A stretch of DNA of 64,000 nt from Branchiostoma floridae (GCF_000003815.2 NC_049987.1:1714843-1778842), one strand, 5' to 3'; shown: positions 21,340 through 32,490, counted from the stretch's first letter. Translations and numbers: made by a program. The notes: generated by a model not told the origin, from the letters alone.

Positions 21340-22417
21340 AATGTGTATGACATATTATGCACTGTCCTTGACCTTTAGCGTTCAGTAGGTAAAATACACA
21401 AACGATCTACATGTGTCATTGCACAGTCGGTCAAATTGGCCGACACAAATGGTTTTGCTTTGTGTAACGTGAACATAATGTCTTGATCGGTGACATCTAG
21501 GAATTAGTTTTCTATCATTGCCCTCCTATTACTAATCTGAAGACAAAAGTACAGCATTTTGCATCCCGTTGTGCCTTCTTACTAGATATTTATCAACTTG
21601 TCTGTAGATAGACCTACCTTCAATATTCTATGTCAATTGTATATAGGTGTCATTGTGTACAAATTGGATTCAGCAACCAGGGAGTTTATAAATCCCCTGT
21701 TGCAATATAATCGCATTGACACAACTCATGGTGACATGTTTATGTCTAATATTGCCTAATAGTATGCTTTTTACGACAGGAATGTGGAATAGTTGTTGTA
21801 ACATTAACATGATTGATTTACATCTATAGTTGTGTAAATGTATGTTTTATTGTTTATATTGTTTTAAATGTTTGTCATACAAAGCAGACTTATCTTTCTG
21901 GGCAAGTAAATCCTTCGGAGAGGCTCTGTTATGTAAGCTTCCCTCTTTGTTACTCTTTGTTACTACTTTGTTACTAATTTATTGACATTGTAGGCCAAAA
22001 ACTAAGCATAAAAAAGATAAACATATCTATTTGAAATCGAAGTGTTGGCAAACAAGAATTTCGTGTTTATTCAAGACGGAGAAAAAGATGCGTTACAAAA
22101 ATTGGCAAATGCGCATGATTTTTTAACCTCCTTGCTATGACGTTACATAGATCTATACATATCAACTACATGTAACTAGTAATTAGCTCTTGTCGTTTGT
22201 TTAGATAATGCAGCGGTCATGTCCAGTTCTCCTTACCTATGGATAAAGAACAAAAACACATTGAGTACATGTGCGTTTTGACCACTTACACTGGGCAATA
22301 CAATAGTGCCCGTTATGTACATGTGTTGTTAACAATAGATTTAGATCGAGTGTGTTTATTTAAAAGGCTGTAAAAGCAATTGATTGACATGTGTGCATTT
22401 GTTTTTTCCTTACACAG
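21340..22417. other. No recognisable gene; possible intron
   Basis: Low-complexity and AT-rich sequence, no coding resemblance. It lies between the DUF4218 relic and the KDZ-like exon. Confidence 0.4.
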
Positions 22418-22646
22418 GGAGCCAAAGTTCTTTTAGAACACCCTGTTCCGCGTGGACAGACTACACTGGCTCAATCATACCGGTTGACGGGTTGTAGCGA
22501 CGGGTACTGCATGGACTCGTATGGCCATCATGGCGACATCGACATTCCTAGAATCAACTCGCAAATCAATGAGCAAGCCAACGCTGGATTGAAACGTATT
22601 AAAGCACAGTTGGCTTACATGGCTTCTAGGAAGTTTGCTGGGAAAG
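22418..22646 (+). CDS. KDZ-type transposase-like exon
   Basis: After acceptor TTCCTTACACAG the frame reads GAKVLLEHPVPRGQTTLAQS, GYCMDSYGHHGDIDI and INEQANAGLKRIKAQLAYMA followed by SRKFAGK, ending at a donor (GTAAAC). The motif of a Glu-Gln, Asn-x-x-Leu, a helix with Gln and YM, then F matches the C-terminal end of KDZ (Kyakuja-Dileera-Zisupton) transposases. Only this end is found. Upstream exons with the catalytic residues are not visible, so it may be a fragment or part of a derived gene. No internal stop. Confidence 0.45.
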
Positions 22647-22754
22647 GTAAACTGATCGACGTTGTGTTCATTCTCTTGTTCTATTCCACAAAAATTGTTA
22701 ATGGCCAAACACGGAAGTATTTAACCGATTTATCTGTCAGGGGCAGGGACACAG

Positions 22755-23048
22755 GACCGAGTCAAGGCCTTGGAAGCGGCCGCGGTGGTGGAAAACAGCG
22801 ACGAGCCACCGTTCGCAACGAACAATGTGGACTGGATAAACTGCCGATCGAGCCTTTGCGTAGCCTGGTTCGACTGTCCATCCGGATCAAGCAGGAAGCA
22901 CGCTGGGGCGACAAAGAGAACCGGTGGCAGTTCTGGGGCGTATGTTCTGTCAGTGGATCCCCGGAAGCCTGAGCAGAAGAGCCAACAAAGTTGGACTTCC
23001 TTTCTGAGGAGCACTGTCCGACGTTCTACCAACACTATCGGCTGGAAC
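22755..23048 (+). CDS. Candidate exon downstream of KDZ-like exon
   Basis: GC-rich coding-like DNA. One frame gives DRVKALEAAAVVENSDEPPF, TNNVDWINC and LSVDPRKPEQK. Near 22990 the natural sense moves to another frame, DFLSEEHCPTFYQHYRLEHM. A frame change or splice is therefore needed. No family is recognised. Position and composition suggest it belongs to the same transcription unit as 22418-22646 and 23221-23593. Confidence 0.35.
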
Positions 23049-23220
23049 ATATGCTTGGTTGGTATATTTCTAATATAATAAGTTAACTTGCAAGTTTAAG
23101 TCAGAACGCTGGTTAACCTATATATTAAAGCGGGTAGGCTTTCCTGCTGATGTTATTTTGCTGTGGTTGTGAAATAAATAAATAAATAAAGTTGGGTTTG
23201 ACTTTTTTTCCTTATAACAG

Positions 23221-23593
23221 AGATTTACTAGTTGCAGTCCCCGCCGGGTCGACCGAGGCAGTCCCCGCGGGGTCTACAGAGACAGTCTCCGTCGGGTCAT
23301 CCGAGTCCGTCCCCACCCGGAAATCGAAGCCAGTCGACGTCGCCGGGCCACCAGAGTCCGTTCCCGCCACGTCAAAGCAATCTCGTAAGAAAACTGGCAT
23401 CATCCGGCAGCCAATTGCAAGCAGTAGGAAGCTGCCCAGGACTGTCGCCCGGCCGCTAGAAACATCCACTGCTCCGACACCTGTAGCGGCCCCCGTGCTA
23501 CCGCTCACCGCCCCAACGACTGGCCTTGCACCGCCGCCGGCGGTCGTTCGTCCCCCTAGTAGTAGGAAGCGGCCATTGAAATTGGACCTGTAA
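23221..23593 (+). CDS. Terminal exon, Val/Pro/Ser-rich with basic end
   Basis: A strong acceptor (long pyrimidine run, CTTATAACAG) precedes DLLVAVPAGSTEAVPAGSTE, a short repeat-rich region, a Lys/Arg patch (KQSRKKTGIIRQP), a Pro/Ala-rich stretch and RKRPLKLDL before the stop at 23591-23593. The basic ends look like nuclear-localisation signals. The protein is mostly disordered; no domain. The minus-strand frame over the same bases is a shadow. Linked by inference to the KDZ-like exon. Confidence 0.45.
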
Positions 23594-23629
23594 ATCTAAC
23601 GAGTTGGCACTTTATTTGCACAATGACTG

Positions 23630-23635
23630 AATAAA
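23630..23635 (+). terminator. AATAAA poly(A) signal
   Basis: Lies 37 bp after the stop at 23593 and supports 23221-23593 as a terminal exon. Confidence 0.55.
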
Positions 23636-23865
23636 AAAATAACGTATGGCGGCATGATAGAATGGAAAGTTAACATGTTTGTTAAGCATATGTTAGGGAC
23701 ATAACATGCTAGTATACTTCTCGATTGATTTTTTGTTGATTTAGTTGATGTTTTATTCTCAGCTACTGCCATAGTGTATGGCACGTATTCGGCCTGTGCA
23801 CGGGGGGGGGGGGGGGTTCTTCATCCTTGTCAATTCTCGTTGAAGCGTGCAACTGATTGCATTTT

Positions 23866-23960
23866 TTTTTATTTATTTATTTATTTATTTGTTCAGCTGT
23901 TAACAAACAGCCAGGGTTGCCCAACTAGCCAGCTGGCTATTACTATGGGCTAACCCTGTG
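23866..23960 (-). repeat. LINE 3' end, same family as 40498-41559
   Basis: (ATTT)n at about 23869-23890 is followed by CAGCCAGGGTTGCCCAACTA, a TGGCTATTAC word and GGGCTAACCCTG. The same order occurs at 40500-40605 next to a LINE reverse transcriptase end. On the minus strand this is an (AAAT)n-tailed 3' end; the copy is reduced to about 100 bp. Confidence 0.7.
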
Positions 23961-24937
23961 CATGTTCGCACATGCTTACTCACGGCGCGGCGGGGTATTT
24001 TTTTTTTACCAAGCAGTTATAAGTAAATAATCAATGTTTAGATTCTGACCTGCTAATAACATTGCACTGGATGCCATTGCGGCGGCTAATTCCCATCTGA
24101 TTGTTCCGAAAATGGCTACCAGTACTATAAGAAGCAGAAACTCCGCAAAAGAAAGGCTTAAAATTAGTTGTAGTAGAACCAAAGTAATGCAGTTTAGAGA
24201 ACGGCCCGCAAACACACAGCTTCATACTAGTGATTAACATACAGTTCACAAACCTGGCTAGCGTGATCACTGCTGAAAGAGATTCAGACACAGGCATCAA
24301 CTCCAGTGTATGTAAGACGGCATCTTTATTTTATGTAGACCACTGGAAGAATGGCCGGCAATGTAATATTGTAAGCTAAAACTGGATCTGAATAAAATCA
24401 AGTCAAGTCTTTAGAAGATTGAACACTATTTGGAATAGCAGGTTATTATCCTGGAAAACTCAAAGTAAAGCGCTACTATTTACTGCACGTGTAAAATGTT
24501 TATATTTTAATTTTCCGGATCTCATGTATGGCACGGTGCGAAATCATTCCAGAATGGAGACTTTTGATGAAGATCTCTGTTGATTGTGTAACATTTGATT
24601 GCGTCATTGATATATGTAGATGTGGACAATTTGCTGTGTATCCTTTGATTATTAAAGTTACTCTCCAGGCTTTAATGGCTAGGCAACCAAACTCGTGGAC
24701 CGTATTCAGCTCTATTATGCTGTTGCCACCCATACAGGCTTCGGCCTGGCGATCCTGGAAGCGAGTGGGGTCTCTTTAAACCACGACATCTTGTTATAGA
24801 CTTTTTGGTGGCTGTCTTTTCATCTATTTAGATAGTTTGCGTTAGTCTGGAGACTCGTTTCATGATTGCTGTGAGGACAGCTAAATAATTCAAGTTACAT
24901 TTTAGCTAGTTTCTATGTTTTTTTATATTCATTTTAG
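23961..24937. other. No recognised gene
   Basis: The frames at 24006-24300 (-) and 24500-24779 (both strands) have no family similarity. GAATAAAATCAAG near 24390 could be a poly(A) signal on +, but no gene ends there that I can identify. Confidence 0.4.
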
Positions 24938-25066
24938 AGACAGAGACTTATTCGCAACCCTAGCATCTGCTCGGACATTGTCATCCCAGAGTGGGAGCGG
25001 CAGGTCACCTTTGACCCTTCGAAGGCGTTGAGAGTGTCGAAAATGGTTTGGTTTGACTGGTCTTGA
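24938..25066 (+). CDS. Candidate terminal exon, unknown family
   Basis: After acceptor TTCATTTTAG the frame encodes 42 residues: RQRLIRNPSICSDIVIPEWE, RQVTFDPSKALRVSK and MVWFDWS, then TGA at 25064. Natural composition and a clean acceptor favour a real or recently real exon. Upstream exons are not identified. Confidence 0.35.
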   Translation, partial: RQRLIRNPSICSDIVIPEWERQVTFDPSKALRVSKMVWFDWS

Positions 25067-25430
25067 TCAGCCCCTTTCCCGGTCGGACCACTTCAAAACG
25101 TGGATGGCATGGTAGTAGGCCCGGAGTGGTAATATATTATTGTTGTCATAATGATTAAAGAAAAAGGTCAAGAAGATGGCAATGAGCCAAGTATGAGTAT
25201 TGTTTTGCTTAATCCATTAGTAACTTGAAAATGTCCACCTAGAACTCCATAGCAAGTTTTCCAAACATTTCGATAAACATCTAGGAGAACAATTAAAAAA
25301 AGAAACATTTCAGTTTTTGAAATATTATGTAACTTTAAATGAAAATGTCAGTGGTAAGTTTAAACGACTATTCTGCCCCTGTTAAATGGGAATTGATAAT
25401 TTGATTTCATACTATTTCAGACACTGTTCT
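25067..25430. other. No recognisable gene
   Basis: Nothing recognised. Confidence 0.4.
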
Positions 25431-25890
25431 CATTGATTGCCCTGCAGCACCAGAAGAGACAGATGGAAGTGTGTTTGTAGGTACAAACGAATATAAGTAG
25501 ATGTTATGTGACAGACGGTAGAAGATGTTCATTTGCTGTGGGTTCAATATAAGTATCCAGGTAAGAAGCTAAGATGTAAGGTACAAAAATTTATTTCCTG
25601 TATTCATAATATACTTTCAATATTTATATTCAAGTATGGACAATTCTAATCTTGTATATTATTATTTACTGGCAATAACTCCTTAAACTTTTATGTTAAT
25701 TGATGTTAATTGTAGTAATTGATAATTATTACATTTGATGATAAAATATTGTTGAATCAAATGATTAAACAAAATAGAGCTGGCTGGGCAGACTGGATAC
25801 ATGTTGAAAGACGAACCATGATGATAAAGTAGGCATTGCATGGATTTGGGAAAATGCATATTCAGTTACTTCTGAAATACCATCCTGTTT
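25431..25890 (+). repeat. Dispersed repeat, 5' half (B)
   Basis: Matches the first part of copy A (16140-16310): CCTGCAGCACCAGAAGAGA at about 25443, then after roughly 300 extra bases the GACTGGA(T/C)ACATGTT, AACCATGATGATAAAG and GTAGGCATTGCATGGA block at about 25790. The match ends near 25880 and seems to resume at 29245. Confidence 0.6.
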
Positions 25891-25944
25891 ATTATATTTC
25901 AGCCATACATAGTATGGTGAAATATATTGTATTCGTAATGTTTC

Positions 25945-25980
25945 TTCTTTCTTTCTTTCTTTCTTTCTTCTTTCTCCTGT
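25945..25980 (+). repeat. (TTTC)n microsatellite
   Basis: About eight TTTC units with interruptions. Confidence 0.85.
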
Positions 25981-26139
25981 CAAATCTTCAAAGTGATTCA
26001 TCTCCGCCGTTCCTGGACCGAATGACCTGAAATTTGGCACAGGGGTAGAATGGGCCAATACCTTGATGCTTTTTTCTCAGTTTTTTCATATCTGCCTCTT
26101 AAATGATTTTATTGAGATTTTTTGGTCAATTTTAGACCA

Positions 26140-26700
26140 AAACTGTATATTTTGGCCCCTGTACCCTGGTATTACAACCAAATGAGCTGAAATTTGACAG
26201 AGATGTGCCTTAATAATGCCTCCATATAAATTTGATAACACTTTTGGTGTACAGTACAACAAAATGCTTTTTTTGCGATTTTTTGACCAATTTTTGACCA
26301 AAAAAGGACACTTTTGGCCCCTGTACCCTGGTATTAAAACCAAATGAGCTGAAATTTGACAGAGATGTGCCTTGATAATGCTCCCATATAAATTCAATAA
26401 CACTTTTGGTGTACAGTACAACAAAATGCTTTTTTTTGCGATTTTTTGACCAATTTTTGACCAAAAAAGGACACTTTTGGCTCCTGTACCTTGGTATTGC
26501 AACCGAATGAGCTGAAATTTGATACAGATGTCCTTGATAATCCCTTCATATAAATTCAATAACACTTTTGGTGTACAGTGCAACAAAATGCTTATTTTTG
26601 CGATTTTTGGCCAATTTTTGACCAAAAAAGGACACTTTTGGCTCCTGTACCCTGGTATTACAATTAAATGACCTGAAATTTGGTATAGATAGGCATTAGA
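26140..26700. repeat. Tandem array of about 162-bp units
   Basis: CTGTACC(C/T)TGGTATT marks unit starts at about 26160, 26322, 26485 and 26645, giving periods near 162, 163 and 160. Units share AATGAGCTGAAATTTGA, ACACTTTTGGTGTACAGT and GACCAATTTTTGACCAAAA. The 265-codon minus-strand open frame across the array is explained by the near-multiple-of-three period and is not accepted as a gene. Confidence 0.9.
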
Positions 26701-28000
26701 TACTTGGTAACAAGATTCAAGTAAAATTTTTGACATAAACAACTTTAAAATGATTAATTTTGGCACTTTTCTGAGGGGAAATTTGTTTTCTTTTGGCCTC
26801 CTGACGTGACCTTCCGTGACCCCGCACAGAGCCACACCTGTGCGCGTCAGCCGGATAGTTAATTGAATCAAAGACCTAGCCAATCAGCGAAGAGGAGGCC
26901 AAAGGCTGATTAATATTCATAAGCGGGGCCTCATGATCCCGTATATAGCAGTGTTCCCGCCAGGGAGAGCGAAGCCCGCCTAAGGCTCTCGCATTTTAGA
27001 CTATTCAGAAGGCTTTATATTGTATCAGTTCTTAGGGGCATATCTATGATAATCGCAGCAGTCACTTAACTTCTCTTCAGGAGTTTAGCGTAACACTATT
27101 TCAGGTCAAACCGTCAAAGGCAACTAAAAACAAACTTTAACGTTACTGAGTTCAACAGTACTTATAACTTGTTATCCGAAGTTGAAACGCTAGCGATGGT
27201 ATTTTCGCTGCGCTGTTAGCTCCGTGCGACTGTTGTTGACGGTCTTATAACGGTATATTTTGCACCCCTGTACCCTGGTATGAGTAACATTTGGTATAGA
27301 TAGGCATAAGATAGTTGGTAAAATGATCCAAGTAAAATTTTTGGCATAAAGTACTGTAAAAGGCTTAATTACAGCACTTTTTTTAGGGGAAATTGGTTTT
27401 CTTTCGTTCTCCATGCCATGACCTTTCGGACGTTCACCCCACAGAGCCGACATCTGCACCTGCGTCTAGCCGGCAGGAAGAGTTAATTCAATAAATGGTT
27501 CAGCCAATCAGCGAAGAGGAAAGCGAAGGCTAATTAATATTCATAAGCGGGACCACACAATACGTTAACTTGAAGACTCAGGCCGTACAGACTTCTCGCC
27601 AGGATTTTTTCAAAGCGTCGGACAGGGGTCCGGGGGCCGCCGAATGTCCCAGGCGGGGTCCAGGGGCAGGGCCACTGTGGGGGGGACCCAGGTGGGAGAA
27701 GCCCCCCCGGAAGCTCTTGCATTTTAGACTATTGAGAAGGCTTCTTTTATCAGTTTTTTTAGGGCCATATCTACGATAATCGTAGCAGTCACTTACTTCT
27801 CTTCAGCAGTTTGACTTTAAAATATTTTGGGTCAAAGCTTCAATGACAACTAAGACCTCAAAAACAACAAACTTTACTTAGCTCAACAGTATACAAAAAT
27901 ATTGTACGGGTTGCCATCCTTAGTTGAAGCGCTTATTTATAGCGCTAGTATCTTCGCTGCGCCGTTAGCCGCCGTGCGACTTTTGTTGATGGTCTGATAT
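26641..28000. repeat. Large tandem duplication, two units (624 and about 735 bp)
   Basis: Unit 1 is about 26641-27263 and unit 2 about 27264-28000. Matching landmarks: CTGTACCCTGGTAT (26645/27269), AGCCAATCAGCGAAGAGGA (26878/27502), TTAATATTCATAAGCGGG (26910/27534), GCATTTTAGACTATT (26991/27719) and CCGTGCGAC (27222/27972). Unit 2 has about 104 extra GC-rich bases near 27580-27690. Unit 1 begins with the last member of the 162-bp array, so the two duplications are nested. Confidence 0.88.
26878..26960 (+). promoter_or_regulatory. Promoter-like motif cluster, duplicated at 27502
   Basis: A CCAAT box (26880-26884) inside GCCAATCAGCG, then GATTAATATTCATAAGC and a TATA-like GTATATAGCAG at about 26941. 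The second unit keeps the CCAAT part at 27504-27508 but not the TATA-like word. No downstream gene is identified, so activity is only inferred. Confidence 0.3.
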
Positions 28001-29244
28001 CCCTACGTCGCCGCCTCGCTGATATTCCCACGGACATGTTTCAAGAAAAATACCCAGCAAAAAACGCTGTTCCGCGTCAAATTCTATTCTATAAAACATG
28101 TGGGACTCAGTGTTACAGTCTAAATATTTTGTAGAAGCACCGCTGTAGGAAAGAAGGTCCAAGCAATGTAAAACATCACGTAGCATGAAGTTTGCTGTCA
28201 ACTGGCACACAGCACATGACGGTTTGAAGCTCTAAGTCTAATCAACAGCCGTGTTTGATTGATAGCCGGCGATCCTTTGATGAAGTCGGCGAAAGGTGCG
28301 TTAGTTAGAAAATCTGCGTTTAGTTTTGATACGTAATTATAAGTTAGACAGTGGCGAGAATGATTATTTTCTCATCAATATTTCTCTTCAGAATTATTTG
28401 AACTTAATTGTACATCTAAACAATTGGCTTACCTGTGCAATGTTTATATGATTAATGATCAGTGTACTGAAATCATGTGTAACGTATGGCTCCTAGTCAA
28501 TAGATCAGCATTTTCTCTATAGTGACCACCTGTCTATAGTGGCCACATTTCCTAGTGCTGTTGTTGTTTGACATAAACTTTGAACATTTAAATTGTAAGT
28601 AACTTTAAACTGCCAGAGTTTCAGCCCAATAAAACACTCTCAGCGCCAGGGTATGAACAGACTGACCAGACAGACGAAAATAAATCCTCGAACAAGGTTC
28701 AATCGTATCTTCCGGGTCTGGCAGGAAGTTGTTCAACTAAAATAAGAATAGGCTCGATGGCTGATTGCATACAAAGTGAAACAGTTAAACAGTTTTACAG
28801 CTTGAAGAAAACAAACGCTCCTACAGTACCTGCACCTGCTTGATAATTATTAAATCGTATGCCCTACTTGAATAAAAAAGTTCACTGCAATAATAAATGT
28901 ACCCACATCACAAGGAGCTTATACTTTTTTAAACTTACACCTAGTTATCGTACTGAAAATTGTTAATGACATTACATGAAGTCATTCAACAATTTTCAGT
29001 CATGATGAAAATTTTCTGAATGGAAGTTGTGATTATTGTCATTTTCTGAAAAATAGAAGCAAGCTCTGTTTTTACCTGGAATCAATTCACAATACCAGTC
29101 CACTTTGGGGGATAATGTACTGTTAAGAGGATGTTACATTTTTGCGCAGGGGTGATTTGGAACAGTCCAATGTTGCGTGGGAAGGGGTATGGCTGAAATA
29201 TGCTGTATTTGCTCTTAAGCAAATGTCGGCCTTTCTAGTCTAAT
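28001..29244. other. No recognisable gene
   Basis: Short frames only; no similarity or repeat units seen. Confidence 0.45.
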
Positions 29245-29655
29245 TATTTTTATCGTTTTATCCAAACTATCAGTATGGAGTGGCATTCAGAGATAATTGT
29301 TTATCAAAGTAATGCATTTTGGATTATTTAGATTATAAAAAAATGTATTTTTAACTTAAGGCAGAGCTTGGGGATACAAAGGTCAAGAAAGAGTGAATAC
29401 AACAGAAAGAAAGCTGTACAATTAAAACGAATTTTCTATCAACTGAAATTTTGGTAGAGCTACTGTACACCTTTTTAATGAACAATTTTTATTAAGTTAG
29501 CAAAAGTTGTCTTCTGACATTTCTACACCATCTGTGTTCGGACAGGAACAATAACTTGATATACATTTTGCTGAACAATGTAGAAAGCAATGCTTTTGTT
29601 CGACAGTCTTGTAATGTTTTTGTTTCTAGTTTGAAGCAGCAGTTTGAATCACGCC
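29245..29655 (+). repeat. Dispersed repeat, 3' half (C)
   Basis: Matches the second half of copy A (16320-16640), starting at CTAATTATTTTTA and continuing through CAGTATGGAGTGGCATTC, AAGGCAGAGCTTGGGG and AATTTTGGTAGAGCTACTG. Together with 25431-25890 it would make one unit split by about 3.3 kb. Confidence 0.6.
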
Positions 29656-31104
29656 ATCCTCTGGCATGTAGAATTCCTTAAATCGTATCACATGTACAGA
29701 GAGATATTGTCATGGAACAACAGCTGGTTCTTTGCACCGTTATGCATATGTTTAACACTGCTGGCTCAGTCTTCATGAGGCAACTTCCTAATCTGTAAGT
29801 CTATTTTCAGTTCTAGTATGCAATTCTGCTGCTTCTCTCTCATCTGCTTCTCTCTCCTCAGTTCGTGACACTGATGCATCTGACTGATACTTGTACTGAC
29901 TTTTTCAACAGCGACTTCTACAATTCCTACTATCAAGAAGGTTTTGCTTACTGCACCTCTTAAAAGAATATGTTAAATGATGATAATGGAGAAGGTTCCT
30001 ACAGTTCTCAGACAGTCTAACCTTCTTTCAAACCTCTCGCGTCAAACACTTCTTTTTCTATGTCTGAAGTCCCCGACGGGACATTGCTTGACATTAACTT
30101 CCCCTGCTTTTTTTAATGAAACACATCTTCTTCTAAGTGCTGAGCTTCAACATCTATGGACAAGTCGTTTCATCTCTCCTCCTCTCAAAGCTACTTCCGG
30201 CAACGGTTTGCTGGAGGCCCCTGTTTCTCTCGCCGTGCTGTCTACTTCTGAACAACAAACGAGAGAGTATCATAGTAGAGGGTGTTAAAATCAGTAAGGG
30301 AAAGTATCAAATCACAGAAAGGACATGTGACCTGCGAAGGTCTTTTACAGATCTTACTGTCCGCCTAGTCACTAATGTTTGCATGATTTGCATCTTGTGA
30401 ACGTTAAGTCTTCTGTGGTGCATTTCTTTTCTATACTAGACATTTTGGTGGGTAGAATATTTACATTTAATATTTCTGCCAAATGCTTTCAATGATGTCA
30501 TGTCAAACCTTAGTATCTGCGTGAGCAGTACTTCAAAATGTTGCACGCTTATTTTCCACATGGTCAACCACTATCTGCCATAGTCGGCCTTCTGTCTTGT
30601 GCATGCCTTGCTAAAGTCAGAAAAGAAACGTTTGGGACGAAAATCAAATCAGCTAAATTCAGCATGGCATGGCAGTCAACTCATCCTTCTTCTAGTGAAA
30701 GTGCCAAGTCTACCGTCAATACTGCCAGTACCAGGAGAGGTACCAAGAAATCCTCTTCCATTTAATACCAGTACCATTTATGGCATTCTTCTCTTGTTCC
30801 GGAGCAAAAATTTAAAGATATCATTGCTCATCTTGACCTGCTTTTCTTTTGTCGAAGTCAAGACTATGTTTAAACAATTGCAAAACATGACTTGTGTAAC
30901 TTTACTTTACGTTACGTGACAAAGTTACATTAGATAGCGAGGATAATTAATTCTCTGTCTTTGTCACAATTGATGTTATCCTTGCATGCCATATAAGGGT
31001 GCAAACAGTTGCTTGTGATATTTTTGTTGTTTCTAGACTCTTGAGTGGGGTAGTAATGACCTAATCAACAGTCTTTTGTACATCATTAATCAGTTTTTCT
31101 GTAG
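29656..31104. other. Upstream region of P-element relic, nothing certain
   Basis: Frames at 29977-30400 and 30538-30919 are open but show no resemblance to P-element N-terminal parts (THAP finger, leucine zipper) or to anything else I recognise. Confidence 0.4.
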
Positions 31105-31191
31105 AGCTCCATCAAACGATTAAAAATTCATGCAGCAGACCACGTCTACCTGGCGCCGTCAACCTGGATGAGGAGCAATTTGGCTGCACAG
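31105..31191 (+). pseudogene. P-element (THAP9-like) transposase, exon piece 1
   Basis: Acceptor CTGTAG, then SSIKRLKIHAADHVYLAPST and WMRSNLAAQ, ending at a GT donor. HAADHVYL-P-x-x-x-M-x-x-NLAAQ followed in the next piece by VLSKSVACAL is the continuous core signature of P-element/THAP9 transposases (RNase H-like region). In animals this family moves P elements, and human THAP9 keeps the activity. Phase 0 with the next piece. Neighbouring pieces follow at 31401, 31753 and 32016. Confidence 0.7.
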
Positions 31192-31400
31192 GTCTGTTTG
31201 TGATATTGTTTATGCACTATATATGGTGAGCGTTTACTTGAGTTCAGTGATTGATAAGCAAGAGAAGTAAAATGTATGTCGACTTCTTTCATAGAATTTA
31301 TAAAGCTGTTTTATGTCTTTAAAGGGATTCAAAGTAAATTACTACTTTTCACTGCTATCATTTTGACATCGGATCCTGTTTTTTTTTGCATTTGTCTTAG

Positions 31401-31451
31401 GTCCTTAGCAAATCAGTTGCCTGTGCATTAGCTGTGCAGGGACGGTACTGA
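31401..31451 (+). pseudogene. P-element transposase, exon piece 2
   Basis: After acceptor TTTGTCTTAG, VLSKSVACALAVQGRY and then a TGA. VLSKSVA is the direct continuation of NLAAQ in the previous piece. The expected longer continuation is missing, so this piece is truncated by a stop. Confidence 0.62.
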
Positions 31452-31752
31452 ACTATGTCCATCAGGAAGTTTGTCTTAACGGTGGTCCGGGTCTTCGATT
31501 GCATAAATGTTCAGTACACTAAAAAAGTTAAGAAAGAAAGATAGACCTAGAGTCCTACTAGATCTCAACTACATCGATTTGTTGTAAGTACTTCAGTTGT
31601 CAAGTCCGTAACACTGTGTAATATGCTATTGTCAGTGAACTTTGCCTCTAACGATACACTAAAATATGCACACATAAAGTAAGCAAAACAGGTATTTTCA
31701 GGATAATTACTTAAAAAATGCTACTGCTTCTGCTTTTGTACAGTAGTTACAG

Positions 31753-31875
31753 GAAGAGTCCCTTGGGTTTTTGGGACAGCGGGAGGACATGGCAAAGGCA
31801 ACACTTGGCATTTTCAAGGACCAAACAAACCGGCTTTGTCTTTCAAAACAAACCTGGAAGGATTTCGTATTACTG
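31753..31875 (+). pseudogene. P-element transposase, exon piece 3
   Basis: After acceptor AGTTACAG the frame encodes 41 residues, including SLGFLGQREDMAKATLGIFK and DQTNRLCLSKQTWKDF, ending at donor GTAAAA. The spacing of FL, W/R-E, K-x-Q-x-N-R-x-x-LS-x-x-T is the family pattern just before the final domain. No internal stop. Confidence 0.65.
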
Positions 31876-32015
31876 GTAAAATTGTCTCATTGAATTCAGA
31901 GTACTTCAAGGATCCTAATAGATTATGTCTTTCACCAAATTATGTAAAATACTTTGTGGATACCACAATAAATGGATAAATGGTCTAATTAATTTTCTGT
32001 GTTTCTTTTTTGCAG

Positions 32016-32312
32016 TTGCATCTTTCACCACAGTCAGGAAGCTGCTGCTCCAGGAGGAAGGTGTGGGGTACGTCCTGAGCGACAAGTTCAACCAGGATCC
32101 CCTGGAGCAGCACTTCTTCACAAGCAGCGACACCGCTGAGGAGCCAATGAAATCTAAACCTGGAAAAGTATGGTCGGAATGCAGTAAACATTCATGTGAC
32201 CATGGAAATGACTGCGGCGGTCAGGGGAGCGAACTGCGAAGGACGTGGGGGTTATGTTCAGATTAACTTTTCAGATGAAACTCCCCCTCTTAACAGGCCA
32301 CGAAAAAGGTAG
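32016..32312 (+). pseudogene. P-element transposase, C-terminal exon, frameshifted
   Basis: A strong acceptor (TTTCTTTTTTGCAG) leads to VASFTTVRKLLLQEEGVGYV and LSDKFNQDPLEQHFF; FNQDxLExxF is diagnostic of the P-element C-terminal region. After that the sense moves to another frame (KQRHR, stop, GANE) and again to VRGANCEGRGGYVQINFSDE and PLNRPRKR before the final TAG at 32310. At least two frame changes and several stops in the intervening frame show decay. The natural C-terminal basic PRKR tail is kept. Confidence 0.7.
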
Positions 32313-32490
32313 AAAACGTGAATTATTAACTTGATCATATTTGTTTTTGGAAAAACGCAAGCCTCGAGTAATTACTAGTAACAGTAGCCTCTGTGTACAG
32401 GGGTCTTGAATCTTTGACCATGATTATCGCAACTTCTCATCCTAATGGAATGTCATGTTTTTTTGTCATTAAAGTTATATTAACTATATC

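Noticed and set aside
26086-26883. 265-codon minus-strand open frame with 54-residue repeats
   Set aside because: It follows the 162-bp tandem array exactly; a unit near a multiple of three keeps one frame open. There is no start context, no similarity and no splice evidence.
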